DNA of 64,000 bases. It comes from JAVKSL01 sp039583695. GTDB lineage: Bacteria > Actinomycetota > Acidimicrobiia > Acidimicrobiales > JAJPHD01. The stretch spans positions 1 to 64,000 of the forward strand of contig JAVKSL010000009.1 of the NCBI GenBank assembly GCA_039583695.1, given 5' to 3'. The translations under genes were made by a program, and so were the position numbers. The notes beneath the pieces were generated by a model, which saw only the letters and a list, made by a program, of their open reading frames with translations, was not told the DNA's origin and made no database searches. Shown one piece after another: positions 14,115 to 22,743 of the stretch; position 1 is the first letter of the stretch, and the number at the start of each line of letters is the position of its first letter.

Positions 14115-16523
14115 CTAGCCTCCCCGGGCAGTGGTGGCAGTGGTGGCAGTGGTGGCAGTGGTGGCAGTGGTGGCAGTGGTGTCAGTGGTGTCATGGCAGA
14201 AGATCCCCGAAGGCGTCGAGGTGCAAGTCACCCCGGCCGGGTTGGGAAATGTCGTGGTGGTCACACCGGGCGGCAGCGTCGAGGTGGTGGAAACCGGGGG
14301 TTGGCCCGGGTAGGTGGTGGTGGTGCTGAGGATCTCGCCTGGATAGGTGGTGGTGGTCTGGAACCCCGGGAACGTGGTGACGCTGGTTGATGACGATGTC
14401 GGGGTGGTCGTGCAAGTGGTCGCGGGCGCGGCCCCCGGCGTGGTCGAGCTGGTGGACGCCGGGGTCGTTGCAGTGCAGGTGGTGGTCGGAGTGCTGGGCG
14501 GGGGGGGCGGGGCAACGTTTGTGGGGACGGCCTGACCGTATTTTCCAGACACGTCGATAGAAGGTGGCGGAAGGTACTTGCCCGGGCCCACGGGTCCAGG
14601 CGCCGGGAACTGGAGGACTGGCTGACCCGCGAGCGCCGCGGCCATGAAGTCATGCCAGATCTTGGTTGGGTAGGTCCCTCCGTAGACATCCTCTGGCGTT
14701 GCGGGGGGTCGCATGGCTGCGTTCCCGTTGGGGTCCCCCATCCACACGACAGTTGCCAGCTGGGGCGTATATCCATCGAACCAGGCGTTGGTGTAGCTGT
14801 CGGTGGTTCCCGTCTTCCCAGCTGCAGGCCGCCCCGGGAGCTGCGCTGCGGTGCCGGTTCCCCTCGCGATTACCTGGGTCAGCACGCTGTCTGCCACGGC
14901 CGCATCCTCGGGCGAGACCACTTGTTGACCTTGCCCCGGAGGCGCTATCAGCACCTTTCCGTCAGGGCCTACCACACGGTCGATGAAGGTCGGCTGATGA
15001 TAAACCCCGTTGTCTGCCACCGTGGCGTAAGCGCCAGCCATGGCTATCGGCTCCACTCCCTCGCCACCGATGATGAGGGACGGGTAGGTGGGGTTGGGCA
15101 CGGTGACGTGCATGATCGCAGCCTGGTTCACCACCGACGGCAGTCCCAGGTCCAGGCCAAGGCGAAGGTATGCGCAGTTGATCGAGTCGGCTGTCGCCGT
15201 GGTCAACGATATGATGTCGGTGCCCGTCAATCCTTCGGCGTTGTTGGCCTTGTATACCCCTGGGATCGGCCCCGCGAGGCCCGGGTCGCTGAAGTAGCAG
15301 GGGGAGCTACCGTCAATCGTGTCGTCGATGCTGTAACCCTGGGTGATCGCGTCCAGGAGGGTGAACAGCTTGAACGACGAGCCAGGTTGGCGGCCACCGT
15401 TGCCCCCGAGCCCTGTGACCACGTCAAAGCCCGCGGTGGTGGAGTTGTTCCCCGGAACCAATGCCCGCACCTCCCCATTCGCCGGGTCGATGGCCACCAG
15501 CGCGGCAGTGAACTCGCCCCCGGTGTCAGGGAGCCCCTGGGCCACGGCGGCATCTGCCGCGGTCTGCATGGTTGGGTTGAGGGTCGTGTAGATCGACAGC
15601 CCACCACCGAAGATGGCGTTGTAACGGTCCTGTGGGGTGGCGCCAAGGGCAGGATTGCCCTCCAAGGCCTTGACTACCTCCTCGAGGAAGGTCGACTGGC
15701 CCGGCGGCCCGCCCGGGATGTGGACGGTGTGAATGCTCGTGGGCAGGGTCTGGGCCTCCGCGGCTGAGGCCTGAGCCGAGGAGATGCTGCCATCGGTGAG
15801 CATCTGGCTGATGGCCAGATTGCGCCGGCTCAGGGCGCTGGCTGGGTGGATGATCGGGTCGTAGCCCCCGGGATCCTCGATCATCGCGGCAAGAAGGGCG
15901 GACTGAGCCAGGTTGAGCTGGCTGGCATCCTCGTTGAAGTAGGCATACGCGGCGGCCCCGACCCCGTAGGCTCCGTTGCCGAGATAGATCGTGTTGAGGT
16001 AGCGCTCCAGGATCTGATCCTTGCTCATCTGCTTGGCGAGCCTGAGCGAAAGGATCGCATCTTTGATCTTGCGGCCAAAGGTGCGCTTGGGTGTCAGCAC
16101 TGTCTCCTTGATGAGCTGCTGGGTGATCGTGGAGCCACCCTGGAGACCGCCGCCGCCGCCCAAGTCTGCCTTGGCCGCCCGCAGGATCGAGGAAAGGTCA
16201 ATGGGACTCTGCGTAAAGAAGCCGCGATCCTCCACGTCCAGGATCGCAGTCACAGCAATCGGCGCCACTTGGGCCAAGGTGACCGGTCGCCGGAAGTCCG
16301 AGTCCTGCAGAACCGCCATGAGCTGGCCGTTCGCGTTGTAGACCTTTGACGGAAGCGTCAAAGACTTGAGCTGGACCGGGACAGAGGTGTTCACCTTCAG
16401 CACCCCGCCCAGCGCCGGGGCGAAGGGCAACAGCAGCGAGGCCAACAGCCCCAAGCCCAAGCCTCCGGCGAGGATGAGCAGGAGCGCTTGGGCAAACCCA
16501 GGGTTCCGGGTGACGGCTCTCAC
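14115..16523 (-). CDS. Class A penicillin-binding protein (glycosyltransferase-transpeptidase)
   Basis: 802-residue bifunctional peptidoglycan synthase. It has one N-terminal membrane segment (ALLLILAGGLGLGLLASLLL). GT51 domain: ILDVEDRGFF (catalytic Glu), GGSTITQQLIKE, RKIKDAILSLRLAKQMSKDQ, ILERYLNTIYLGNGAYGVGAAA. Transpeptidase: PGSSFKLFTLL (SxxK), DSINCAYLRL (SxN), AGKTGTTDSYTNAWFDGY (KTG). The C-terminal 150 residues or so are a Pro/Thr/Ser extracytoplasmic tail ending in ATT repeats. The tail length is variable-looking and likely spans the wall. PonA1-like in layout. Confidence 0.93.
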   Translation of the reverse strand: MRAVTRNPGFAQALLLILAGGLGLGLLASLLLPFAPALGGVLKVNTSVPVQLKSLTLPSKVYNANGQLMAVLQDSDFRRPVTLAQVAPIAVTAILDVEDRGFFTQSPIDLSSILRAAKADLGGGGGLQGGSTITQQLIKETVLTPKRTFGRKIKDAILSLRLAKQMSKDQILERYLNTIYLGNGAYGVGAAAYAYFNEDASQLNLAQSALLAAMIEDPGGYDPIIHPASALSRRNLAISQMLTDGSISSAQASAAEAQTLPTSIHTVHIPGGPPGQSTFLEEVVKALEGNPALGATPQDRYNAIFGGGLSIYTTLNPTMQTAADAAVAQGLPDTGGEFTAALVAIDPANGEVRALVPGNNSTTAGFDVVTGLGGNGGRQPGSSFKLFTLLDAITQGYSIDDTIDGSSPCYFSDPGLAGPIPGVYKANNAEGLTGTDIISLTTATADSINCAYLRLGLDLGLPSVVNQAAIMHVTVPNPTYPSLIIGGEGVEPIAMAGAYATVADNGVYHQPTFIDRVVGPDGKVLIAPPGQGQQVVSPEDAAVADSVLTQVIARGTGTAAQLPGRPAAGKTGTTDSYTNAWFDGYTPQLATVVWMGDPNGNAAMRPPATPEDVYGGTYPTKIWHDFMAAALAGQPVLQFPAPGPVGPGKYLPPPSIDVSGKYGQAVPTNVAPPPPPSTPTTTCTATTPASTSSTTPGAAPATTCTTTPTSSSTSVTTFPGFQTTTTYPGEILSTTTTYPGQPPVSTTSTLPPGVTTTTFPNPAGVTCTSTPSGIFCHDTTDTTATTATTATTATTATTARGG
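14128..14190. repeat. 9-bp minisatellite encoding the PBP tail
   Basis: Six exact copies of GCAGTGGTG (14128-14181) and one variant (14182-14190). On the minus strand they encode the terminal Ala-Thr-Thr repeats. A 9-bp unit keeps frame on expansion or contraction, so length variation between strains is expected. Confidence 0.9.
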
Positions 16524-16609
16524 GACACCACCAAGCGTACTCCCAACGAGTGCCGCGTGGTGGGCACCGGACCGCAGGACCGTGCTCGCCAGCGCTCAGC
16601 TCAGCCGGC

Positions 16610-16999
16610 TCAGCCCTGCACGCGCTGGCGATCCGGTGCGATATGCAGGAAAACCCTCTCGCTTTGGATCATGACCGGGTCGTAGTCGTGACCCGTGTAT
16701 TTGTTGGACAGGCGGTCTATATGGGTCCTGGCTTGGTCCCCGTGAGTCACGCCGGTGACCCGGCCCCGGACCTCGGCGTAGCGATAGGGGTTACTCGCAT
16801 CCCAGATGGCCAGGGTGACCCGGGGGTCGCGCTCGACGTCCAGGAACTTCTGTCGGTGCTGCTCAGTGTTGACCAGCAAGTGTGAGTCGTCACAGTCGAC
16901 CCACACGATGTTGGTCTGGGGCTGGCCGTCGGGGAGCAGGGTGGTGAGGGCGGCAAAGTTCGGCGCTTGGGCGAGCGCCTTCACGTCTTGGTTGATCAT
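16610..16999 (-). CDS. PPOX-class F420-dependent oxidoreductase-like protein
   Basis: About 129 residues, split-barrel flavin/F420-binding fold: FAALTTLLPDGQPQTNIVWV, HLLVNTEQHRQKFLDVERDP, VTLAIWDASNPYRYAEVRG and the C-terminal SERVFLHI. The KFLDVERDPRV stretch is the phosphate-binding helix typical of this group. ATG 16999 preferred (MINQDVKAL); GTG 17005 adds two residues. It is divergent from the HMCES-type gene with only 20 bp between starts, so promoters must overlap the genes or transcripts be leaderless. Substrate unknown. Confidence 0.85.
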   Translation of the reverse strand: MINQDVKALAQAPNFAALTTLLPDGQPQTNIVWVDCDDSHLLVNTEQHRQKFLDVERDPRVTLAIWDASNPYRYAEVRGRVTGVTHGDQARTHIDRLSNKYTGHDYDPVMIQSERVFLHIAPDRQRVQG

Positions 17000-17019
17000 G
17001 GCCACTACGGTATCGGCTC

Positions 17020-17721
17020 ATGTGTGGGCGCTTCGCGGCCAGCGCGTCTGCCGCCCGGCTGACCGAGCGGTTCGGGCTCGACGCGGTGGCACCGGAGGTC
17101 GCCGAGATCGCACCCAGCTGGAACGTGGCTCCCGGCACTCGGATCCTGGCGGTGCTGCACCGCGATGGCCTGCGCACGCTCGAGGTCCTTCGGTGGGGCC
17201 TGGTGCCTTGGTGGGCCAAGTCTCCTGCTGCGGGCGCCAGGATGATCAACGCCCGGGCCGAGACCCTGGAAAGCTCTGGCGCCTACCGGGGTCCCCTGGC
17301 CCGTAGACGGTCGATCATCCCGATGGACGGCTTTTACGAGTGGCGACGCCAGGTCGCCGCCGGGGACCGCCGGGCCCCGGGAGGGCGCCAGCCCTACTAC
17401 TTCAGCGCGCCCGGCGGCGAGCCCCTGGCGGTGGCCGGGCTATGGGACGCCTGGCGTGACCCCGCAGGTAGCTGGTTGCTGAGCGCCACCATCGTCACCA
17501 CTTCCGCGCGTGCCCCTATTGCCGGGATCCATGATCGGATGCCGGTATTGCTGGACTCCGACAGCGTCGAGGCATGGCTGGACTGCGACCATGTTGGGGC
17601 CGCCGGCGCGGCCGCGATCCTGGCCCGGGCCACGCAGCCCCTCGAGGCCTGGCCCGTGGACCGGGCAGTCAACCGCGTTGCCAACGACTCCCCCGAGCTG
17701 GTGAGGCCCTTACCCAGTTAG
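17020..17721 (+). CDS. SOS response-associated peptidase (SRAP/HMCES, YedK-like)
   Basis: 233 residues. Catalytic Cys2 in MCGRFAAS crosslinks to abasic sites in single-stranded DNA. Other active-site elements: APSWNVAPGT (Asn), RWGLVPWWAKS, MINARAETL, RSIIPMDGFYEW (Glu) and IAGIHDRMPVLL (His). The set is complete, so the protein should be active as an abasic-site shield. It is nearly back to back with the PPOX gene and followed by a permease 12 bp downstream, possibly one transcript. Confidence 0.95.
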   Translation: MCGRFAASASAARLTERFGLDAVAPEVAEIAPSWNVAPGTRILAVLHRDGLRTLEVLRWGLVPWWAKSPAAGARMINARAETLESSGAYRGPLARRRSIIPMDGFYEWRRQVAAGDRRAPGGRQPYYFSAPGGEPLAVAGLWDAWRDPAGSWLLSATIVTTSARAPIAGIHDRMPVLLDSDSVEAWLDCDHVGAAGAAAILARATQPLEAWPVDRAVNRVANDSPELVRPLPS

Positions 17722-17733
17722 CTTGACCTGGAC

Positions 17734-18939
17734 ATGGTGGCTCTCGCCCTGGTGCTCCTCGCGGTAGCGGTGGCGGCTGCGGCCCTCAGGCCCCTCGGTC
17801 TGGCCAAGTGGGTGGTAGCGGTCGCTGCCGCCGCGGTGGAGCTGGCCGTCGGTCTGATCGGTCCATCCGCAGCGCGCGATGCCCTCGGACCGCTCGCACC
17901 AGCTATCGGATTCTTGCTGGCTGCGATCCCCCTGGCGGTGCTGGTGGACAGCGTGGGATTCTTCGAGTCCCTGGCAATGGTCATGTCTCGTGGTCGCCAC
18001 ATGGTTGGCTGGCTCTGGGTCCTGGCCGCGCTGGTCACCACCGTGTTGAACCTCGATGCCTCGGTGGTCCTGCTCACTCCCCTTTACGTGCGAATCGCCA
18101 GACGCACCGGCATCGATCCCTTGACCCTTGCGTTCCAGCCGGTCCTGCTGGCGATGCTGGCATCCTCGGCCCTGCCGGTGTCCAACCTCACCAACCTGAT
18201 CGCGGTGGCACATAGCGGGGCGAGCCCGGTCGAGTTCCTGGTTCACCTCGGGCCACCGTCGTTGCTGGCGACAACCGTTGGATACGCGTGCTACCGCTGG
18301 GTCCTGAAGCCCGGTGCGCCGACGCCGATCGAGCGCAGCGCACCCGATAAGAGGGCGCTTCTCCTGGGTGCCAGCCTGGTCGGCGCGGTCCTGGTGGGGT
18401 TCGTCGTCGGGCCTCCTAACGGGGTGCAGCCGTGGATGATCGCGCTGGGCGCCGACGTCGTGATGCTGGGTCTGATTGGTCGGGACGCATCGGGGATCCG
18501 CAGGGCGCTCAGGGCCATTCCCTGGGGCACAGCGGCACTGGCCGCGGCACTGGGGGTACTCGCCTACGCGGTCAGCTCACAGCTTCCGATTGCCCAGTAC
18601 ATAAGGGGCAACGGACCTGGCTCCCTGGTTCGAGCAATCGGCCTGGCAGCCCTGGCTGCCAACGGGGCCAACAACCTCCCGGCCCTGCTCGTAGCGATAC
18701 CCGCGCTGCCCAGCCATCCCAGCTCCCAGCTCTGGGCCGTCCTCCTGGGAGTGAACATGGGTCCGGTCGTCCTGGCAACCGGCGCCCTGGCCAGCCTGCT
18801 CTGGCTTGACTGCCTTGGCCGGCTCGGGGTCGAGGTGAGGCCCCTGGACTTCTCCCGCGTCGGCACCAAGGTCGGCCTCCCCGCCCTGGTTCTGGCTGCC
18901 GGCCTGCTCGTCGGGCTCGCCAGCCTGCACGTGCCTTGA
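17734..18939 (+). CDS. ArsB/NhaD-superfamily ion transporter-like permease
   Basis: 401 residues with about 10-11 hydrophobic helices and few charged loops. Halves of the ion-transporter superfamily fold are suggested by LNLDASVVLLTPLYVRIARR and by the matching second-half helix NGANNLPALLVAIPAL; both are the re-entrant Asx-rich turns typical of ArsB/SLC13-like carriers. The transported ion cannot be assigned. It follows the HMCES gene closely and converges on tyrS (4 bp gap), so the tail may share a bidirectional termination zone. Confidence 0.75.
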   Translation: MVALALVLLAVAVAAAALRPLGLAKWVVAVAAAAVELAVGLIGPSAARDALGPLAPAIGFLLAAIPLAVLVDSVGFFESLAMVMSRGRHMVGWLWVLAALVTTVLNLDASVVLLTPLYVRIARRTGIDPLTLAFQPVLLAMLASSALPVSNLTNLIAVAHSGASPVEFLVHLGPPSLLATTVGYACYRWVLKPGAPTPIERSAPDKRALLLGASLVGAVLVGFVVGPPNGVQPWMIALGADVVMLGLIGRDASGIRRALRAIPWGTAALAAALGVLAYAVSSQLPIAQYIRGNGPGSLVRAIGLAALAANGANNLPALLVAIPALPSHPSSQLWAVLLGVNMGPVVLATGALASLLWLDCLGRLGVEVRPLDFSRVGTKVGLPALVLAAGLLVGLASLHVP

Positions 18940-18943
18940 AGGC

Positions 18944-20341
18944 TCAGCCGCCGCGCCGCAGGCGGGCCAGCTTGCGCCCCACCTTCAAGTAGCAGTCGCC
19001 GGAGCGCCCACCGAGGCGCCGGCGAACCACAGTGCCAATGGGCTCGAGGACCTCCTCGACGCTGAGGGCCAGCTGCTCGCTCTCACCACCTGCCTCGACG
19101 ACCAGGCGCACGGCCGTCTGCCCTGCGAGGCGTCGTACCTCCCCATTGCTCTTGGCCCAGCCGAGCTGCCTTATCGCCTCCATGACACTGGCCTCCAGAT
19201 CGGTCACGCTGGGTAGCGCGTCCAGCTGGCCGAACACCCGCTGGGAGAACTGTGCTGCAAACTCCGACCTGGCCCGCATCGCTGCGTCGACGCCGTGAAG
19301 CGCCGCAGTCACCTCGCACGCCAGCACGCGCTTCCGCTCCATCGGGTGCAGGGTCCCAGCCTCGACCAGCTCGCCCAGCAGAGCCAGCTCCGGATCGGTC
19401 CACTCGCTTAGCGCGGCGAACCAAGCCGGCACCAGGCGGTCCGGGATCGACATCACCTGCCCGAAGACCTCCCCCGGAGGCGACTCCAACGCCACGTAGT
19501 TGCCCCCGGACTTGCTCATCTTGGCCCCGGTCCCGTCGGTGCCCTCGATGAGCGGCGTGGCCACCACGACCTCAGGAGCCTGACCGCAGATCTCCATCAC
19601 CTTGCGGCACATTCCCATGTTGAGCAGCTGGTCGATCCCCCCGATCTCGACGTCGCAAGCCACCTCCACAGAGTCCAGCGCCATGGCCACCGAGTAGAGC
19701 AGCTCCGCCACCGACAGGCCGGCCCCGGCGGCCAGCCGGATGCGGAAATCCTCCCGCTGCAGCGACATCGAGACGGGGATCTTGGAGGTTATCTCGATCA
19801 GGCGGGGCAGGGTCACCCTCGTCAACCAGTCCCCGTTGTGGCGGAGCTGCGCCCGCTCGAAATCGAAGAACGGGCTCACCTGACTCCGGTAGGTGGCCAG
19901 GTTGGCCGCGATCTCCCCGTCACTGAGCGGCGGGCGCTCCTCGGACCGCCCTGATGGGTCCCCGATCTTGGCGGTCACGTCGCCGACGATCAGGACCACC
20001 TGGTGACCCATGCGGCTCAGGCGGCTTAGGATCAACATGGGCACGGCATGGCCCAGGTGCACCTCGTGGCCGGTAGGATCGATGCCCAGCTTGGCTACGA
20101 ATGAGCACTGCTTCGCCTCAGCCGCCGCGACCCGCTCAGCCAGTGCGTCCGCCCCAGGCACCACCCGCGCGGACCGCCCGGCGATCAGAGCGGCTTGCTC
20201 GACTGGCGAGAGGTCGGACAGGTCCAGGTTCCGACGCTCGGTGGTCAGGCCCAACAGCTCGCGCAGGTCGCCCTCGGCGGCCAGGTCGGCCCGGGCCAGC
20301 AAGGCGCTGACAGCCGCGACGGACTGGGAGAGACGGCTCAT
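18944..20341 (-). CDS. tyrS: Tyrosyl-tRNA synthetase
   Basis: 465 residues, class I synthetase. HIGH-type motif in GIDPTGHEVHLGHAVPM, then VVLIVGDVTAKIGDPSGRS, IGGIDQLLNMGM for tyrosine/ATP binding, and the KMSKS loop GTGAKMSKSGG. The C-terminal S4-like RNA-binding domain (AIRQLGWAKSNGEVRRLAGQ) is present. It resembles the TyrZ-like subgroup with a longer N-terminal extension (about 60 residues before the Rossmann fold). Charges tRNA-Tyr. Stop and start leave only 4 bp to the convergent permease gene. Confidence 0.93.
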   Translation of the reverse strand: MSRLSQSVAAVSALLARADLAAEGDLRELLGLTTERRNLDLSDLSPVEQAALIAGRSARVVPGADALAERVAAAEAKQCSFVAKLGIDPTGHEVHLGHAVPMLILSRLSRMGHQVVLIVGDVTAKIGDPSGRSEERPPLSDGEIAANLATYRSQVSPFFDFERAQLRHNGDWLTRVTLPRLIEITSKIPVSMSLQREDFRIRLAAGAGLSVAELLYSVAMALDSVEVACDVEIGGIDQLLNMGMCRKVMEICGQAPEVVVATPLIEGTDGTGAKMSKSGGNYVALESPPGEVFGQVMSIPDRLVPAWFAALSEWTDPELALLGELVEAGTLHPMERKRVLACEVTAALHGVDAAMRARSEFAAQFSQRVFGQLDALPSVTDLEASVMEAIRQLGWAKSNGEVRRLAGQTAVRLVVEAGGESEQLALSVEEVLEPIGTVVRRRLGGRSGDCYLKVGRKLARLRRGG

Positions 20342-20377
20342 CGGAGGCCCGAGCCTAAGGGGCCGACGCTGGGGCCT

Positions 20378-21385
20378 TTACCCGCCAATCTGGCTCATGC
20401 TGCGGGCCGGGCGGATGAAGTTGACCCGACCAATGCTGTGACCGGCCCATTTGGTCCCCACGGCCCCCTTCACGGCTGCGGCCAAGTCGTCGTCCGAGCC
20501 GCCCGAGCGCATGACCGAACGCAGGTCCTGCTCCTCGGTCGAGAACAGGCACGTGCGCAGCTGTCCCTCCGCCGTCACCCGGATCCGATCACAATCGCCG
20601 CAAAACGGCCTGGTGACCGACGGGATCACGCCGATCTCTCCCCCACCGTCGCGGTAGCGGTAGCGAGAGGCGGGCTCCGACCCGTGGCTGACCGGCTCCA
20701 GGGGGAACACGGCGTCGATGGCAGCCAGGGTTTCCGCCGCTGGGACCACCTTGTCCATGCTCCACGTCCCCGAGGCGTCGAGCGGCATGTACTCGATGAA
20801 GCGAGGTTGCACCCCCCGCTCGCGCCCGAAGTGGGCAAAGTCCACCGCCTCGTCGTCGTTGAGCCCCCGGATCATCACCACGTTCAGCTTGACCGGGGAG
20901 AACCCGGCCTCCAGCGCCGCGTCGATCCCCTCCAGCACACGGGCCAGCCCGTCCCGGCGAGCCAGCGCCACAAAGCGATCGGCGCGCAACGAGTCACAGC
21001 TGATGTTGATCCGCCCGAGCCCCGCGGCTGCAAGATCAGCAGCCAGCAGCGGAAGCGTGACCCCGTTGGTGGTCAGCGCCAGGTCCACCCGGCGCCCGGT
21101 CTCCGGCACGACCAAACCCGAGAGCATCGACACCAGCAGCGGCAGGCGTGCCCGGACCGTCGGCTCCCCCCCGGTCAGGCGCACCCCTTCGAAGCCGAAG
21201 CGCTCCACGCACACCCGGGCCAGCCGCTCGATCTCCTCGAAGCTGAGCAGCTCAGCGCGGTCCAGCCAGGTCATGCCCTCGGCCGGCATGCAGTACGTGC
21301 AGCGGAAGTTGCACCGATCGGTTATCGAGATCCGCAGGTCCCGGACAGTCCGGCCAAACGGATCAACGAGGGCGGTGGCGGCCAT
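20378..21385 (-). CDS. moaA: GTP 3',8-cyclase MoaA
   Basis: 335-residue radical-SAM enzyme, first step of molybdopterin synthesis. The N-terminal cluster motif is ITDRCNFRCTYCMPAEG (CxxxCxxC), followed by VRLTGGEPTVRARL. The C-terminal cluster includes RPFCGDCDRIRVTAEGQLRTCLFS (CxxC...C). The C terminus is QIGG, the GG ending needed for activity. With moeA and mobA nearby it shows an active Moco pathway. Minus-strand, separated from moeA by 128 bp. Confidence 0.96.
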   Translation of the reverse strand: MAATALVDPFGRTVRDLRISITDRCNFRCTYCMPAEGMTWLDRAELLSFEEIERLARVCVERFGFEGVRLTGGEPTVRARLPLLVSMLSGLVVPETGRRVDLALTTNGVTLPLLAADLAAAGLGRINISCDSLRADRFVALARRDGLARVLEGIDAALEAGFSPVKLNVVMIRGLNDDEAVDFAHFGRERGVQPRFIEYMPLDASGTWSMDKVVPAAETLAAIDAVFPLEPVSHGSEPASRYRYRDGGGEIGVIPSVTRPFCGDCDRIRVTAEGQLRTCLFSTEEQDLRSVMRSGGSDDDLAAAVKGAVGTKWAGHSIGRVNFIRPARSMSQIGG

Positions 21386-21452
21386 CGGTCAATGCTACTC
21401 ATCAAGGTGGGACTACCCGATCCTGCTACTCGGCTGAGGTAGAGGTCACGCA

Positions 21453-21474
21453 CCCCGCAAGAGCGTGCGCGGGG
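21453..21474. terminator. GC hairpin between moeA and moaA
   Basis: CCCCGC (21453-21458) pairs with GCGGGG (21469-21474) around a 10-nt loop, in the 128-bp gap downstream of moeA. No T-run follows, as is common in high-GC actinobacteria. Terminator or leader structure of moaA; not decided. Confidence 0.35.
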
Positions 21475-21513
21475 CACGGGTGGGAGCCGCACCAAGGCAT
21501 GTTCCGAAGGTCA

Positions 21514-22743
21514 TTAGGGGCTCAGCAGCCAGATCCTGACCGTGCCGCCAGGTGGGACCCCATCTCCGTCGGGGATCAGGGCCAGGGCGTTGGCCAGGGC
21601 CATGGCGAAGAGCTGGTGGGACTGCTGGCTGCCAGTGGGGACCACGTGGTGGCGGCCGTCGGCGCCGTATGTGGCCAGAACCCGGTTGAGGTGGAGCTTG
21701 CCGTCCGGGCGCCGGGGCAGGCCGGCATCCGCGATGGCGTCCACAGCGGGCCGGCCCAGGCTAGTGTGGCCCATCATGGCTCGCAACGCCGGGCGGGCGA
21801 AGCACTCGAAGCTGACCATGCACGAGACCGGGTTGCCAGGCAGGCCGAACACAGGCTTCCCCCCGACCACCCCGAAGGCGAAGGGCTTCGCCGGGCGGAT
21901 CGCCACCTGCATCCAGCGCATGGTGCCCCCGGTCAGGCGGTCGAGCACCGCCTTGGTCCAGTCGAAGTCCCCCATGCTCACCCCGCCGCTGGTAATCACC
22001 GCGTCGGCGCTTGCCAGACCCCGCACGATTGCCGCGCCGATCTCCTCCTCGGTGTCGCGGGCCGTGCCCATGTCCAGGGCAGTGCAGCCAGCTTGGCGGA
22101 GCAGGGCCAAAAGGGTGGCCCGGTTGGTCTCGCGGATCTGGCCGGGCTGGATGGGCCCCGGGGAGCTCACCAGCTCGTCGCCGGTCGAGAGCACAGCCAC
22201 CCGGGCCTTCGGGTGGACCGCGACGCGGTCGTAACCCAGGCTGGCCAGCACGCCGAGGTGTCCCGGACCGAGCTCGGTGCCCGCGGGGAAGACCTGCTGG
22301 CCGGCAGCGAGGTCGTCTCCGGGGGGGCGGATGTGGTTGCCGAGGGGCACCGCCTTGGACACCAGCACGCCGTCGTCGCCCGCTCGCTCTGTGAGCTCGA
22401 CCATCACGACCGCATCCGCTCCAGGCGGGACCGGGGCCCCGGTCATTATGCGCACTGCCTGGCCCGGGCCTACCTCGCAGGTGGGGACCGCGCCCGCTGC
22501 CAGGGTGGCCACGACCTCGAGGCGAACCGGGTTCTCAGGGGTAGCGTAGGCGAGGTCCTCCGCACGAACGGCGTAACCGTCCATGGCCGTGTTGGCGAAG
22601 GCGGGCACGGGCTCGGTGGCCGTGATCGCCTCGGTGGTGACGCAGCCCAAGGCGTCGGCCAGGCTCAGGCGGCGGGCCGGGAGCGGGTGGCAGGCGTCGA
22701 GGACGAAACGGACGGCCTCGTCGAGGGGGACGAGGCCGCTCAT
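21514..22743 (-). CDS. moeA: Molybdopterin molybdenumtransferase MoeA
   Basis: 409 residues. Inserts molybdate into adenylated molybdopterin. Motifs: PAFANTAMDGYAVRAEDL, GPGQAVRIMTGAPVPPGADAVVMVE, VAVLSTGDELV, the MPT-binding SGGVSMGDFDWTK, and GLPGNPVSCMVSFECFARPAL. Domains III (MoaB/Mog-like) and IV are intact. ATG at 22743 overlaps galU stop (ATGA). Confidence 0.96.
   Translation of the reverse strand: MSGLVPLDEAVRFVLDACHPLPARRLSLADALGCVTTEAITATEPVPAFANTAMDGYAVRAEDLAYATPENPVRLEVVATLAAGAVPTCEVGPGQAVRIMTGAPVPPGADAVVMVELTERAGDDGVLVSKAVPLGNHIRPPGDDLAAGQQVFPAGTELGPGHLGVLASLGYDRVAVHPKARVAVLSTGDELVSSPGPIQPGQIRETNRATLLALLRQAGCTALDMGTARDTEEEIGAAIVRGLASADAVITSGGVSMGDFDWTKAVLDRLTGGTMRWMQVAIRPAKPFAFGVVGGKPVFGLPGNPVSCMVSFECFARPALRAMMGHTSLGRPAVDAIADAGLPRRPDGKLHLNRVLATYGADGRHHVVPTGSQQSHQLFAMALANALALIPDGDGVPPGGTVRIWLLSP

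Noticed and set aside
21386..21513. Gap between moeA and moaA considered as a Moco riboswitch
   Set aside because: Apart from a GC hairpin I could not find the expected multi-helix pattern; it precedes moaA on the minus strand, so a covariance-model search would be decisive.
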